DNA from: Methanobrevibacter sp.
GTDB lineage: Archaea > Methanobacteriota > Methanobacteria > Methanobacteriales > Methanobacteriaceae
NCBI RefSeq assembly: GCF_017427765.1
Contig: NZ_JAFRSC010000016.1
Span: 1 to 64,000, forward strand
Length of the DNA: 64,000 nucleotides
Direction: 5' to 3'
The notes below the pieces were generated by a model. The model was not told the DNA's origin, searched no databases, and saw nothing but the letters and a program-made list of their open reading frames with translations. The position numbers were made by a program, and so were the translations under genes. Of the stretch, positions 51,059 to 59,512 are shown piece by piece; position 1 is the stretch's first letter, and each line of letters opens with the position of its first letter.

Positions 51059-51466
51059 TTATAACCACCAATCCTGATTTTCAGTATCATCAATATCATC
51101 GAGGGAAATGTCTTCACCTTCCTTATTTTTACATTCTGTGATGATGACTTTTCCTTTTTCATCGAGTTTATATTTTACTATGCTTAAATCGTTGAATACT
51201 GTGTAAAATGTGTCTTTTGTATTGTACCAGTTTCGGTCACCGTACATTTCAACATCACATTCATATAAGTCATCTAAATCCAAATCATCCATTGGTTCTA
51301 TCTGGACAAAAGCATATTTTAAGTAGCCGTATTCTGATTCACTGCAATCAAATATGCCTTTTATTCCGCATGCTTCGTCACTATTTGGTAGGCCTAATTG
51401 TATTGGCCAGTCCTTTGGGAATTTACTTAATGCTTCAATAAATTCCCCGCAAGTTAAAAAACTCAT
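51059..51466 (-). CDS. Hypothetical protein
   Basis: This is a 135-residue acidic protein opening FLTCGEFIEALSKFPKDWPI. That opening resembles phage DUF-type proteins that begin with a short helix and PxDxPV-like strand. The C-terminal half is very acidic. It overlaps the next upstream gene by 4 bases. Confidence 0.6.
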   Translation of the reverse strand: MSFLTCGEFIEALSKFPKDWPIQLGLPNSDEACGIKGIFDCSESEYGYLKYAFVQIEPMDDLDLDDLYECDVEMYGDRNWYNTKDTFYTVFNDLSIVKYKLDEKGKVIITECKNKEGEDISLDDIDDTENQDWWL

Positions 51467-51666
51467 TTTTTCTCCTCTTTGTTTGTTATTGTTAATCCTC
51501 TGTAATCATGGGTTATTTCCTTTTGAATTTTGTCATAGACATCTCTGCTAACTTCCAAGGTGGTGCCGTGTAAATCCTTTGGTTTAACAGTATCTGGAGG
51601 CAAGTCCTCATTTAATACAATATTAACTCCTTTTAGAAGGTTAGGATTCACTTCATACATATTCAA
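51463..51666 (-). CDS. Hypothetical protein
   Basis: This is a 67-residue protein, MNMYEVNPNLLKGVNIVLNE, with a beta strand, then a helix (YDKIQKEITHDY). 4-base overlaps on both sides. Not recognised. Confidence 0.55.
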   Translation of the reverse strand: MNMYEVNPNLLKGVNIVLNEDLPPDTVKPKDLHGTTLEVSRDVYDKIQKEITHDYRGLTITNKEEKK

Positions 51667-52432
51667 TTTTCCTCCAGAATTAATTGATTTAACAAAATCT
51701 CTAATTTTTTCCTACGCACAGATGTTTTAATTATCATTCCGTTAGGATTAATAAGTGAATATCTTTGTCCATATGGTGTAATACCATTTTTTACAATTTT
51801 ATATGTTTTATTCTGAATATCCTCTTCACAAATTTCATTATTTATTAATTTAGTACGCAAATTTTCCAATTTATTTTTATCCCTGAATAAATAAGTTTCT
51901 TATCATTACTTTTAAGAACATATAATTGGACGCCATCTTGTATTCCATTTTTGATAATCCTGTAATTTTTCAAAAAATATTCCTCTGTTATGATTCCATT
52001 ATTTAGTTGATAAGCTAAATCTTCCAAGTAATTAACATCTACTGAACCTTTAATATACTTATTATCAGGGGATAACAATAAATATCGTTGTTTATTAAAT
52101 TTAATTCCTGCTTTAGTAACATGATATTTAGGTGTCCTACCATTTCTAAACCCCATTCCTCCAGGAGTAAGGTTATAATGATTTTTATCAAGATAAGTAT
52201 TGTATAATCTGATGATTTTTATTTCTTCCCTGTCTAATTCCTCTTCTTTACATTCGAATAAAATTTTAAAAAAGAAATTTCTCATCCCATATTTTTTAAT
52301 ACTTTTATCAATATACTGCCGTATATTTGAGGGGGTAATATGTTGTCGGAATCTGTTTTCTATATTAACAGATTGTCCAACATACATTTGGCCAGTTAAT
52401 TTATTTTTTATTAAGTAAATTCCACAAGTCAT
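51663..52432 (-). pseudogene. GIY-YIG endonuclease, frameshifted
   Basis: The first frame (51845-52432, 195 residues, start MTCGIYLIKN after GGAGGAATT) has the GIY-YIG core: CGIYLIKN, YVGQSVNIENRF, an essential Arg and Glu region (ECKEEELDREE), and NHYNLTPGGMG. Its C-terminal DNA-binding repeats stop abruptly at 51845. The second frame (51663-51869, 68 residues) continues the repeat pattern (KTYKIVKNGITPYG against NYRIIKNGIQDGVQ). A single frameshift splits one gene. The nuclease core is intact. Confidence 0.75.
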
Positions 52433-52460
52433 AATTCCTCCATTAAATATGATAATTTTT

Positions 52461-52835
52461 TCATAATAAATCACCGTTGTATTCTCCAAGCTTGCGCAGT
52501 TTCTGTTTTAACTCAAAATTTTCTTTTTCAAATTTATGGATGTAATCGCTTGCTTCATCAGGATTTAAGCATAACTCTTTAAGTTCGTTTTCAATATCTT
52601 TTAGGTCTAACATTCCTCTAAATACTAAACTGTGCAGCTTTATTGTTAAGAAACGATTCTCCATTCTTAAATGCCTATTAACTGCTTTTAATTCAATGCA
52701 ATGTTCTATATCCCTAGCAGTTTTATATGCTTCTCTTTGAAGAACTGATAGTTTAAAGCATATTTCTTCTAATGAATATTCTCTGTCGGTATATTTGTTT
52801 TTGATTTTACCGTTTTCAACGTAATATTCGTCCAT
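52461..52835 (-). CDS. Helical hypothetical protein
   Basis: This is a 124-residue protein, mostly helical. Residues 20-60 (LEEICFKLSVLQREAYKTAR) and the C-terminal EKENFELKQKLRKLGEY suggest coiled coil. RBS GGAGGCC precedes it. Not recognised. Confidence 0.6.
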   Translation of the reverse strand: MDEYYVENGKIKNKYTDREYSLEEICFKLSVLQREAYKTARDIEHCIELKAVNRHLRMENRFLTIKLHSLVFRGMLDLKDIENELKELCLNPDEASDYIHKFEKENFELKQKLRKLGEYNGDLL

Positions 52836-52850
52836 TATTTCGGCCTCCTT

Positions 52851-53267
52851 TTAATCTAGTGTTACATATGGTTCTTTTTCCATGAACCTTTGAATCTTAC
52901 CCCATACTGCATTTGCAAGAATATTATTCAATTTCGGATTTGGGGAATTGATGCAGACAATCATTCTTTCGCCAACAAGGTCGTTGTCTCTGACGATATA
53001 CTCGGTACCGCCGTATTCGCTTGGACGTTCGACAATCTGATAATGTTCATGTTCACTATATTCTAATTTTCCTGTTTCTTTGTTTTCATCTATTAATTGT
53101 AAATCTGTTGCTACACACATTGCATCAATAATGGATTCCGGTTCGTTTTCATCAACACTTCTTGGACTCCACCAGCAAGGGTTTATGTCATCTAATATTT
53201 TTGTGCCTCTGTCGAAGCATTCAAGGTAGTCTATTAGTTCTCCGACTGTTTCTATTTTATCCTCCAT
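52851..53267 (-). CDS. Hypothetical protein
   Basis: This 138-residue protein starts at MEDKIETVGE, with GGAGGT 10 bases upstream. It is acidic with Trp/Tyr (INPCWWSPRSVDENE) and a C-terminal helix (LNNILANAVWGKIQRFM). Not recognised. Confidence 0.6.
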   Translation of the reverse strand: MEDKIETVGELIDYLECFDRGTKILDDINPCWWSPRSVDENEPESIIDAMCVATDLQLIDENKETGKLEYSEHEHYQIVERPSEYGGTEYIVRDNDLVGERMIVCINSPNPKLNNILANAVWGKIQRFMEKEPYVTLD

Positions 53268-53272
53268 TCTTT

Positions 53273-53851
53273 TTATACCTCCTTTGAAATCCTGCAATCT
53301 TTTTTACTGAATCTATAATGAACATGACTGAACATTGAAGTTCCTATCCAGTCATTATTTAATGTTGGCATGTAATAACCGAATTTATCACAGAAATCCA
53401 TTATTAATTGTGGAGGAATTGTTTTCTCATATCGTCCACGTACTTTCACAACATCATGATCCACATCGAATTCCACCATGTCCGCATGACCATTGAAGAA
53501 TTCTCGTATTTTTTTCTCATATCTTTTGACATCATTTTCATATCTTTCTTTAGATTTGTAGAGTTGGTGATGCCAGTTTTGATATTTTGTGGATTCTTCT
53601 TCGGAGGACAATATTTCAAACTCTTTTAAAAGTTTATCGACGTCAACTCCTAAATAGTGTGCCATGGCATATTTATCTGCTTCATCTGGTATTTTTGAGA
53701 TAGTTACTCTGACATAGGCATGCATTAATTTATTACTTATTTCAACTGCGTAATAATCATCGGGTTCACCATCATTTGCTAGTCTTCCCAGATACATTGA
53801 ATATAGGAATGCTATGAATGATTTGTCATCTGTTACATCACTTAGCTTCAT
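53273..53851 (-). CDS. Hypothetical protein
   Basis: This is a 192-residue protein: helical N-terminal half (LMHAYVRVTISKIPDEADKY) with coiled segments, then a beta region (VEFDVDHDVVKVRGRYEKTI) and MDFCDKFGYYMP. A similar phrase (DFCDVFGLTL) occurs in the 38.1 kb protein, hinting at a shared small domain. The end overlaps a cryptic start. Confidence 0.6.
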   Translation of the reverse strand: MKLSDVTDDKSFIAFLYSMYLGRLANDGEPDDYYAVEISNKLMHAYVRVTISKIPDEADKYAMAHYLGVDVDKLLKEFEILSSEEESTKYQNWHHQLYKSKERYENDVKRYEKKIREFFNGHADMVEFDVDHDVVKVRGRYEKTIPPQLIMDFCDKFGYYMPTLNNDWIGTSMFSHVHYRFSKKDCRISKEV

Positions 53852-54149
53852 TTAAACACTCCATATTGTTTGTAATTGCATTTGCCATTTCCAATACATT
53901 AACTGCTACTTGATGGGTTGCAACTGACATCTCATCAAAACCCAATCTTATAATGTAACTGACAACTCTCCTAATTATCGCTTGTACTTCCTGTTCATCT
54001 CTCTTAGATAAATAGGAGTAATATTTTAATTCACCGTTGTATTCATAGGAGTTACAATCTAAACTTTCATTTCCAGTTTCAACATAGTGAAAATCATCTT
54101 CACAAAATTCATGTACTCTTTTATAATTCTTGCAAAATTGACAGCTCAT
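53838..54149 (-). CDS. Cys-containing hypothetical protein
   Basis: This is a 103-residue protein with an N-terminal MSCQFCKNYKRVHEFC knuckle and a later Cys; the rest is helical. It overlaps both neighbours, 4 and 14 bases. Not recognised. Confidence 0.6.
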   Translation of the reverse strand: MSCQFCKNYKRVHEFCEDDFHYVETGNESLDCNSYEYNGELKYYSYLSKRDEQEVQAIIRRVVSYIIRLGFDEMSVATHQVAVNVLEMANAITNNMECLNEAK

Positions 54150-54391
54150 TCTTCAACCTCATCATCTGTTTCGGGTATTTCATCATTATACTCAATCTTG
54201 TTCAAGATTCGGACTTGCATGTCATCTTCCACTAATTCCATCCCGAATGGTACGACCATAATATCTTCGAATTCTTTGCTGATTGTTTCTCCAAGTTTCT
54301 TGTTTATGTCCTTAATATCCTTGAAGATGTCTTTACCATCATTGCTGGGTAGTCTTAAAACTACTCCACAAAGCACATCATAATAACTCAT
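54146..54391 (-). CDS. Hypothetical protein
   Basis: This is an 81-residue acidic protein (CGVVLRLPSNDGKDIFKDIK) overlapped by 4 bases on each side. Not recognised. Confidence 0.55.
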   Translation of the reverse strand: MSYYDVLCGVVLRLPSNDGKDIFKDIKDINKKLGETISKEFEDIMVVPFGMELVEDDMQVRILNKIEYNDEIPETDDEVEE

Positions 54392-54723
54392 TCTAACAAA
54401 TCCTCCGGTATTGCAAATGGATAATCTTTATGTCTTAACTCAAATTCTACAGATTTTGTTCCTGCAAAATAATTCTCAAGTGTATGCTTGTGCATTACTT
54501 GAAGATTGAAATCTTCACAGGCCTTATTAACAATATCCATATTCACTTTGGTTTCATGGAATTTGATATAAACCATCTTTTTATCTTTAAAATGTAGTCC
54601 TATTACGAATTCTCCCATCTTTTCGTGTTCGTCTTCCCATTCATCTAATTTATCGCTAAATGTTGTCCATGCTTTAGTATAAGCTCTTTTTGCTTTGCCA
54701 ATTTCCACTAAATAATCAGTCAT
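54388..54723 (-). CDS. Hypothetical protein
   Basis: This is a 111-residue protein. N-terminal helix, then FVIGLHFKDKKMVYIKFHET, a beta pair, then a helix. It has the same general layout as the 57.2 kb protein (111 residues; helix, DEW/DEWF, strands), so they may be paralogues. Overlaps the next gene by 8 bases. Confidence 0.55.
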   Translation of the reverse strand: MTDYLVEIGKAKRAYTKAWTTFSDKLDEWEDEHEKMGEFVIGLHFKDKKMVYIKFHETKVNMDIVNKACEDFNLQVMHKHTLENYFAGTKSVEFELRHKDYPFAIPEDLLE

Positions 54724-54910
54724 TATTTAACCCTCCTTTTTTGTCTTTGAAAATGCTTCCAATTGGAGCAAAACATTCTACATAAGCTGGTTGGCAATCC
54801 TCTTCGAATTCTCCCCAATTGGTGCATTCCATTTCCTTTTCATCATACCAGTCACAATCTTTATGTGTTTTATCTGGTAAGCAATGAAGATCATCTGCAT
54901 CTATTTTCAT
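54716..54910 (-). CDS. Cys mini-protein
   Basis: This is a 64-residue protein with five cysteines: DDLHCLPDKTHKDCDWYDE, then MECTNWGEFEEDCQPAYVEC. Probably metal binding. 4-base overlap with the ThyA-like gene. Confidence 0.6.
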   Translation of the reverse strand: MKIDADDLHCLPDKTHKDCDWYDEKEMECTNWGEFEEDCQPAYVECFAPIGSIFKDKKGGLNND

Positions 54911-55608
54911 AATCCCACTATTTTTTCCGCTGCAGGCATATCAGTTTCATAAATGTGGAGACTGCTGCAATTGTAGTAACTCCCTTTAAAGGTTAGTCCA
55001 GGATAGGTTTCCCTTAACTCATCAACTAACTTCAATCCTATGTAATTTATGAATAACATATTGGCGGGCCATGCTCCGTAGGCATCATTTGATCTGAAGA
55101 TGATTGTTAATGTTAATTCATTATCTCGGATTAATGCTTGGAGGAATTGAAGACAAGGGATGTCTTCAGCTACTCCATCAAGACCAGGATTATATATTAC
55201 TGCAACAGCTCTGTTACTTCCAGGATTATTTTCAAGACGGTTCATCATTAATTCTAATTGGTCGATAAGTATGTTTTCACCAAACAGATCAACAGTATTA
55301 TATCTAAGAATCCTATTTGGATAAGTGTAGACAAAGTCTCCACCCTCAATAATGTATGAATCATCAATACTGGCCACATAATCATGTAAAGATTCACCAC
55401 TCATCGGATAATCTTTAATGTCATATGCTCCTTTTTTTACACATTTAAGGAATTCACTTGGAGGTAAATAGATTGGAGTTTGGAATTGGTTTGGTATGAA
55501 TTCATGCACTCCAATTATTTCATGTAATGGGCTGTCGTCTTTTGTGTGTTCATGGCCTTTTGTGATTATTTCTTTTAATAATTTTTTCCAGATATTTTCT
55601 AAACTCAT
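54907..55608 (-). CDS. ThyA-like thymidylate synthase
   Basis: This 233-residue protein starts at MSLENIWKKL (GTGAGAAA upstream; the longer frame lacks support). Matches to the ThyA superfamily: NPGSNRAVAVIYNP (Arg133 region), EDIPCLQFLQ with nucleophile Cys152, and FRSNDAYGAWPAN with Arg172 and Asn183. Asn at the last position favours dUMP over dCMP, i.e. thymidylate synthesis rather than hydroxymethylation. Archaeal short ThyA-type enzymes are of this size. It would feed dTMP to viral replication. Confidence 0.8.
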   Translation of the reverse strand: MSLENIWKKLLKEIITKGHEHTKDDSPLHEIIGVHEFIPNQFQTPIYLPPSEFLKCVKKGAYDIKDYPMSGESLHDYVASIDDSYIIEGGDFVYTYPNRILRYNTVDLFGENILIDQLELMMNRLENNPGSNRAVAVIYNPGLDGVAEDIPCLQFLQALIRDNELTLTIIFRSNDAYGAWPANMLFINYIGLKLVDELRETYPGLTFKGSYYNCSSLHIYETDMPAAEKIVGL

Positions 55609-55790
55609 TTTCTCACTTCTTTTAATGTTAATGTTCGACCACCTATTAAACCGAGAATTAAAAACATTAACCACAATGCTATTTCTGTAAAACCATTTCT
55701 GCTAATGGTCCAATTGACAGTATAAGATAATACTGTGATGATTATCCAAGCTATGAGTATTCCGAGATATAATTTGTAGTAATCATTCAT
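55605..55790 (-). CDS. Two-span membrane protein
   Basis: This is a 61-residue protein with two membrane spans (LYLGILIAWIIITVLSY and IALWLMFLILGLIGGRT) separated by TVNWTISRNG. It overlaps the ThyA-like gene by 4 bases. Possibly holin-like or an ion-channel-like early membrane protein; unknown. Confidence 0.6.
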   Translation of the reverse strand: MNDYYKLYLGILIAWIIITVLSYTVNWTISRNGFTEIALWLMFLILGLIGGRTLTLKEVRK

Positions 55791-56146
55791 TGTGGCACCT
55801 CTGAATATCTTTGTTCGTTTTTACCTGGGATGCGGGTTATCCCTAATTCTTTGCAGATATTATCCACTTGGTTTTGTTTCCAATTGATGCAGATTAATTT
55901 GTCTCTTACTTGTTGCGCATCTTCTAAGGTTTTGTATTTCCCATAATAGTAGGTGGATTTGAATATTTTCTTTTTGATATTGTATCCTCTGCCTCGTTTT
56001 TCAATGTATCTCCATTCTGGGTCACATTTTATTTCATCAGGGTATTCTCTATCAAATAAAGTTTTGAGATTAGTTTCATGTTTGATTAAACATTCTTCTA
56101 ATCCCATTCCATTGCGTAGGTCTTCTGTTATTGCATGGGGAATCAT
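55787..56146 (-). CDS. AP2-like repeat protein, one module
   Basis: This 119-residue protein starts at MIPHAITEDL (overlaps the preceding stop). One AP2-like module at about 43-93 (GYNIKKKIFKSTYYYGKYK, then EDAQQVRDKLICINW). The N-terminal 35 residues (LRNGMGLEECLIKHETNLK) look like a helix-turn-helix-type domain. Likely DNA-binding. Confidence 0.65.
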   Translation of the reverse strand: MIPHAITEDLRNGMGLEECLIKHETNLKTLFDREYPDEIKCDPEWRYIEKRGRGYNIKKKIFKSTYYYGKYKTLEDAQQVRDKLICINWKQNQVDNICKELGITRIPGKNEQRYSEVPQ

Positions 56147-56625
56147 GGCTCCCTCTCCCAACCACAACAGTATTCATCTTCATTTACTTCCTGATGAAGT
56201 GAATTGCAGAAAATAATATTTGATCCCTCAGATTTTATTTGTGGTGATGCGTGGTCACATGATCCGCAACATGGAACCTGTGCTCTTTTAGCTTCTAATT
56301 CGTTGCGATATTTTGTGATGTGGATTTGATGATAACTGCAATCTTTGTGTTTATCGCAGAATTCCCATGCTAATTCTTCATTGGTTACAAAGGCCACATG
56401 CTCAGTTGTGTCACTTAATTTTCGTTCGATTTCAAATACAACAGAGTGTCTGATATTATATAATCGTCTGTTTAAATCGCTGATTTTCTTATTCTTATCA
56501 TTTAAAATTCTACTAAGGTCATTAGCTACTGCTTCTGCAGGACAATAATAAGTCCTATCATGCTCACCATCTACGATAATGTAATGATGATTGTTTTCCA
56601 GTTCTGCCCAATATTCTCCAGTCAT
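56143..56625 (-). CDS. Zinc-type hypothetical protein
   Basis: This is a 160-residue protein. The C-terminal 50 residues carry CCGSCDH, IIFCNSLH and YCCGWE. The N-terminal half is helical (DLSRILNDKNKKISDLNRRL). Unknown. Confidence 0.6.
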   Translation of the reverse strand: MTGEYWAELENNHHYIIVDGEHDRTYYCPAEAVANDLSRILNDKNKKISDLNRRLYNIRHSVVFEIERKLSDTTEHVAFVTNEELAWEFCDKHKDCSYHQIHITKYRNELEAKRAQVPCCGSCDHASPQIKSEGSNIIFCNSLHQEVNEDEYCCGWEREP

Positions 56626-56643
56626 TTTCTTCTATCCTCCTAT

Positions 56644-57063
56644 TTATGCTTCGATTGGTTGGTCTAACCAACAATAATCAGATTCATCAAATTCAACAAT
56701 CTGGTTAATATCCCAATTACAAGCAAGACAAATATCCCGCTCACGTTCAGCTTCCTTAAAATCTTTAAAGAAACCAAAATACTCTCTTTTACCGTTTATT
56801 ATTTTCGCTACAAAATATCCTCCATTTGCTTTAATGATGTATTGTCTTCCTCTAAAGCTTGGATTCACATTCCAATGTTTCCCAATATAATAGGCCCTCC
56901 ATAGTTCAGCTTCCTCAAGACTATGGAAAGTCCCCCAATAAGTTAATACTTTATCAATTCTTTTTCGTATCTCAAAACACCCGTTCTTTTTAGGATAAAT
57001 GTAATTAGGCATTTTTTCAAATGTTTGAGTTGATTTTTGATAAACATATCTTACCATTACCAT
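56644..57063 (-). CDS. AP2-like repeat protein, two modules
   Basis: This is a 139-residue protein with two modules: about 24-70 (GCFEIRKRIDKVLTYWGTF) and 75-120 (GGYFVAKIINGKREYFGFF). Each ends in the helix EEAxxxRxxxxxxxW. It starts inside the end of a 44-residue gene (MVMVRYV or MVRYV). It belongs to the same family as the 41.5-42.5 kb and 55.8 kb genes. Confidence 0.65.
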   Translation of the reverse strand: MVMVRYVYQKSTQTFEKMPNYIYPKKNGCFEIRKRIDKVLTYWGTFHSLEEAELWRAYYIGKHWNVNPSFRGRQYIIKANGGYFVAKIINGKREYFGFFKDFKEAERERDICLACNWDINQIVEFDESDYCWLDQPIEA

Positions 57064-57191
57064 TCTATCCCTTCACATGTTACTGTTATGATTGGTATTT
57101 CAACACCGTCTTCCATGAGCTTTTTACGTGTTGGTCTTGGCAGTTCTTCAGGCATTAAGTCTGCTACATTAACATAAAAATCTGGATTCAT
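57057..57191 (-). CDS. 44-residue hypothetical protein
   Basis: MNPDFYVNVADLMPEELPRP, acidic, with GAGGTC before the start and a 7-base overlap with the AP2-like gene. Not recognised. Confidence 0.55.
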   Translation of the reverse strand: MNPDFYVNVADLMPEELPRPTRKKLMEDGVEIPIITVTCEGIEW

Positions 57192-57199
57192 ATGTGACC

Positions 57200-57535
57200 T
57201 CACTTTTTTTCTTTGAAATGGAATTTCCAAACATGTTTCACATTATATTCAATACGTGAGACTTCTTCTCCAGTTATTGGAGTTAATATTTCCTGGTGGT
57301 GTATCATGATACATTGGACTTGGAATGTTTTTTCGAAGTCACGTAAATGTTTTTCAAATGCCATGGTGGTTGTGATTGTGAAGTGATCCATTGTTAATGT
57401 GTCGATTAAGTCGATTGGTTGCATTAACATTAATCCTTCATGTTCACGGAACCATTCATCTACTGCTGTTTTAAATGCTAAGTCTTTGCTTAGCAAGTCA
57501 CTTTTTGCGTCTAAATATTCGCTATATAAACTCAT
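57200..57535 (-). CDS. Hypothetical protein
   Basis: This is a 111-residue protein (helix, then HEGLMLMQPIDLIDTLTMDH, strands to a basic end). It resembles the 54.4 kb protein in length and layout. Not recognised. Confidence 0.55.
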   Translation of the reverse strand: MSLYSEYLDAKSDLLSKDLAFKTAVDEWFREHEGLMLMQPIDLIDTLTMDHFTITTTMAFEKHLRDFEKTFQVQCIMIHHQEILTPITGEEVSRIEYNVKHVWKFHFKEKK

Positions 57536-57539
57536 CTAA

Positions 57540-58169
57540 TCACCTTTTCCATTTTTTAAATCTTACTCGGTCTCCAATGCTTAGGAATTGAACAAATCCG
57601 GTTTCACGGTCATTGCGGACAGAGTCATGTAATCTTTCGTAAACCTCTTCAGTAACAGTTAGACTTGTATTGTTTGGACTGGCTTCTTTTAAAGCATCAT
57701 AGAAACTTGTGCTGACACACATGCTGTCTGTGAAATCATTGTTGATTGTTAAATCAAGTCTTACTGTTTCCCAACTGTTGTGTCTTTGGAATTCTACTAC
57801 TGCAAGGTCATCGTATCTGAGGTCATTGTAGTTTTTCCAGTTATTTGGTTCGTAGGTGTAAATCCATTTTTCTTTGAATCCATCACCATAATTGTTATCC
57901 GTTTTAACTACTTCTTTTCGGATATTGTTTAATTTGCATTGGAAGTGTTTGCAGAATGTTTCATGCCATTTACTGGTCCATGTATTTTCTCCTTTTACTT
58001 CAACTTCTAAATAGAAATTGTATCCATGATATGCTGCATATGCTTCTATCCAAATGTTTATCATTTCTGGTTCACCGTCTTCGGTTTCCCAGAATCTTCT
58101 TTCAAAGTCTTGTATTTCATTGTGAAGTTGTCTGATGGAATCATTTAATTGCAGGAAGTAATCACTCAT
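57540..58169 (-). CDS. Hypothetical protein
   Basis: This is a 209-residue protein with aromatic-rich alpha/beta composition (YNFYLEVEVKGENTWTSKWH, ATVEVFQRHNSW-like strands) and a basic end. Start at MSDYFLQLND. Not recognised. Confidence 0.6.
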   Translation of the reverse strand: MSDYFLQLNDSIRQLHNEIQDFERRFWETEDGEPEMINIWIEAYAAYHGYNFYLEVEVKGENTWTSKWHETFCKHFQCKLNNIRKEVVKTDNNYGDGFKEKWIYTYEPNNWKNYNDLRYDDLAVVEFQRHNSWETVRLDLTINNDFTDSMCVSTSFYDALKEASPNNTSLTVTEEVYERLHDSVRNDRETGFVQFLSIGDRVRFKKWKR

Positions 58170-58176
58170 AGATATT

Positions 58177-58296
58177 TCACCTCGGACTCCATATCCAACA
58201 ACTGCCTACTTTTTCTATTAGATCATCTCTCAGTACACATTGGGTTTTATCATAACAATGTTTACAATTAAGACATGATTTTGAGTCATTATTCTT
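58177..58296 (-). CDS. 39-residue Cys mini-protein
   Basis: The start is set at MKNNDSKSCLNCKHCYD; the longer frame overlaps the next gene in another frame. Cysteines C-x2-C-x2-C...C...C make a small zinc-binding fold. Start overlaps the upstream gene by 8 bases. Unknown. Confidence 0.6.
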   Translation of the reverse strand, partial: KNNDSKSCLNCKHCYDKTQCVLRDDLIEKVGSCWIWSPR

Positions 58297-58639
58297 CATT
58301 AGGAACACCTTCTGTAATTCTGGAACCAAGATAAATCCCATTATCCAGTTCAAACCATTCATCAGATTCACTTGCAAGAATATCTTTAATGAAATCAGGC
58401 CGTTTATTTCCCTCATATTTCACTTGAATATACTTGCCTTCAATTTCATTAAATCCTCTGAGGCCTAATAACTCTAATAGCATTGGGATTTTAATTGGAT
58501 TCAATTCAACAATGCATTCTCCTTTTGTGCTTAATTTCAATTCCATTTTAAGTTTAAAATCTTTACCATCTGCTAAGTCAGGGCTGAAGAAACCAAGCCA
58601 GCAACTGGTTATTCTTGCATTACAGATTGTGGTAGTCAT
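58289..58639 (-). CDS. Hypothetical protein
   Basis: This is a 116-residue beta-rich protein (FKLKMELKLSTKGECIVEL). 4-base overlap upstream. Not recognised. Confidence 0.6.
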   Translation of the reverse strand: MTTTICNARITSCWLGFFSPDLADGKDFKLKMELKLSTKGECIVELNPIKIPMLLELLGLRGFNEIEGKYIQVKYEGNKRPDFIKDILASESDEWFELDNGIYLGSRITEGVPNEE

Positions 58640-58986
58640 TGTTTCATCTCCAATTGTAACACGTACTTTTCAAAGCTAATGCGATTATCAATTAACTCTA
58701 AATCCTTACGGATGAGACTAGTGTTCTGTTTAGCTAATTCATAATCATCAGTTAACTCATTATAGGTTTCATCAATGTGTGCTTGAATCTGCTTTTCAGT
58801 TGGAGCTTTTGATAACTCATATTCTTCTTTAACCTTATCAGGATGTAATCTAACTTCATTACTTTTGTGAAGTAAGTCTAATTTCAATGATGTTTCACTA
58901 TTCACCGCATCTTTTAATTCTTTGATTTTAGCTTCTTTCTCATCTAATAACTTTAAATAATCTCTAAACTTATCTACTGTAGACAT
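58636..58986 (-). CDS. Coiled-coil hypothetical protein
   Basis: This is a 116-residue helical protein (LLDEKEAKIKELKDAVNSET, DELELIDNRIS-like end). It is separated by 1 base from the membrane-anchored gene. Unknown. Confidence 0.6.
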   Translation of the reverse strand: MSTVDKFRDYLKLLDEKEAKIKELKDAVNSETSLKLDLLHKSNEVRLHPDKVKEEYELSKAPTEKQIQAHIDETYNELTDDYELAKQNTSLIRKDLELIDNRISFEKYVLQLEMKQ

Positions 58987-58987
58987 C

Positions 58988-59512
58988 TTATATCACTCCA
59001 TAAAGATGTAAAGTATTCGCAATTGCAATCAAAACCATAAGTATAGTAATACACATGAAAACAGTAACTATAATATCCCCATACTTGTAATGGAAAGAAT
59101 CTTCAAATTTCATTTCCATTATTTCCAAACAGATTGCAACTTTCTCATATAATGTTTTCTCCTGGTCTTTTGTGATGACTTCACGATATTCATCTGGTGC
59201 CTCAGTACCCAAATAAACCACTAATTCAGATGGTGCATTTTCCAAGTATTTTTTAGCGTCACGTGCAAATACCATGAAACTTTTACAACCTAGACCACCA
59301 TCCCATCCTAAAGAAGAAAAGGTATTGGAGAGTTTATCTTTTTCTGGGGATAATAATATTACACTTTCCTCTTTTTTAGAGGAGGGATTGTAACTGATTA
59401 TCCCGTAGATTTCTGTATTGAATTTAACAAGTTTGAATGCCAGATTGTCATTCATTTCCTGTGATTCAATAGTTGTATACTCGTCTGGAACATATTCAAT
59501 TTTCATAGTCAT
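58988..59512 (-). CDS. Membrane-anchored hypothetical protein
   Basis: This is a 174-residue protein, start at MTMKIEYVP with GGAGTTGAT upstream. Soluble N-terminal domain with VYLGTEAPDEYREV and a C-terminal membrane span (IIVTVFMCITILMVLIAIAN). Orientation unknown. Confidence 0.6.
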   Translation of the reverse strand: MTMKIEYVPDEYTTIESQEMNDNLAFKLVKFNTEIYGIISYNPSSKKEESVILLSPEKDKLSNTFSSLGWDGGLGCKSFMVFARDAKKYLENAPSELVVYLGTEAPDEYREVITKDQEKTLYEKVAICLEIMEMKFEDSFHYKYGDIIVTVFMCITILMVLIAIANTLHLYGVI

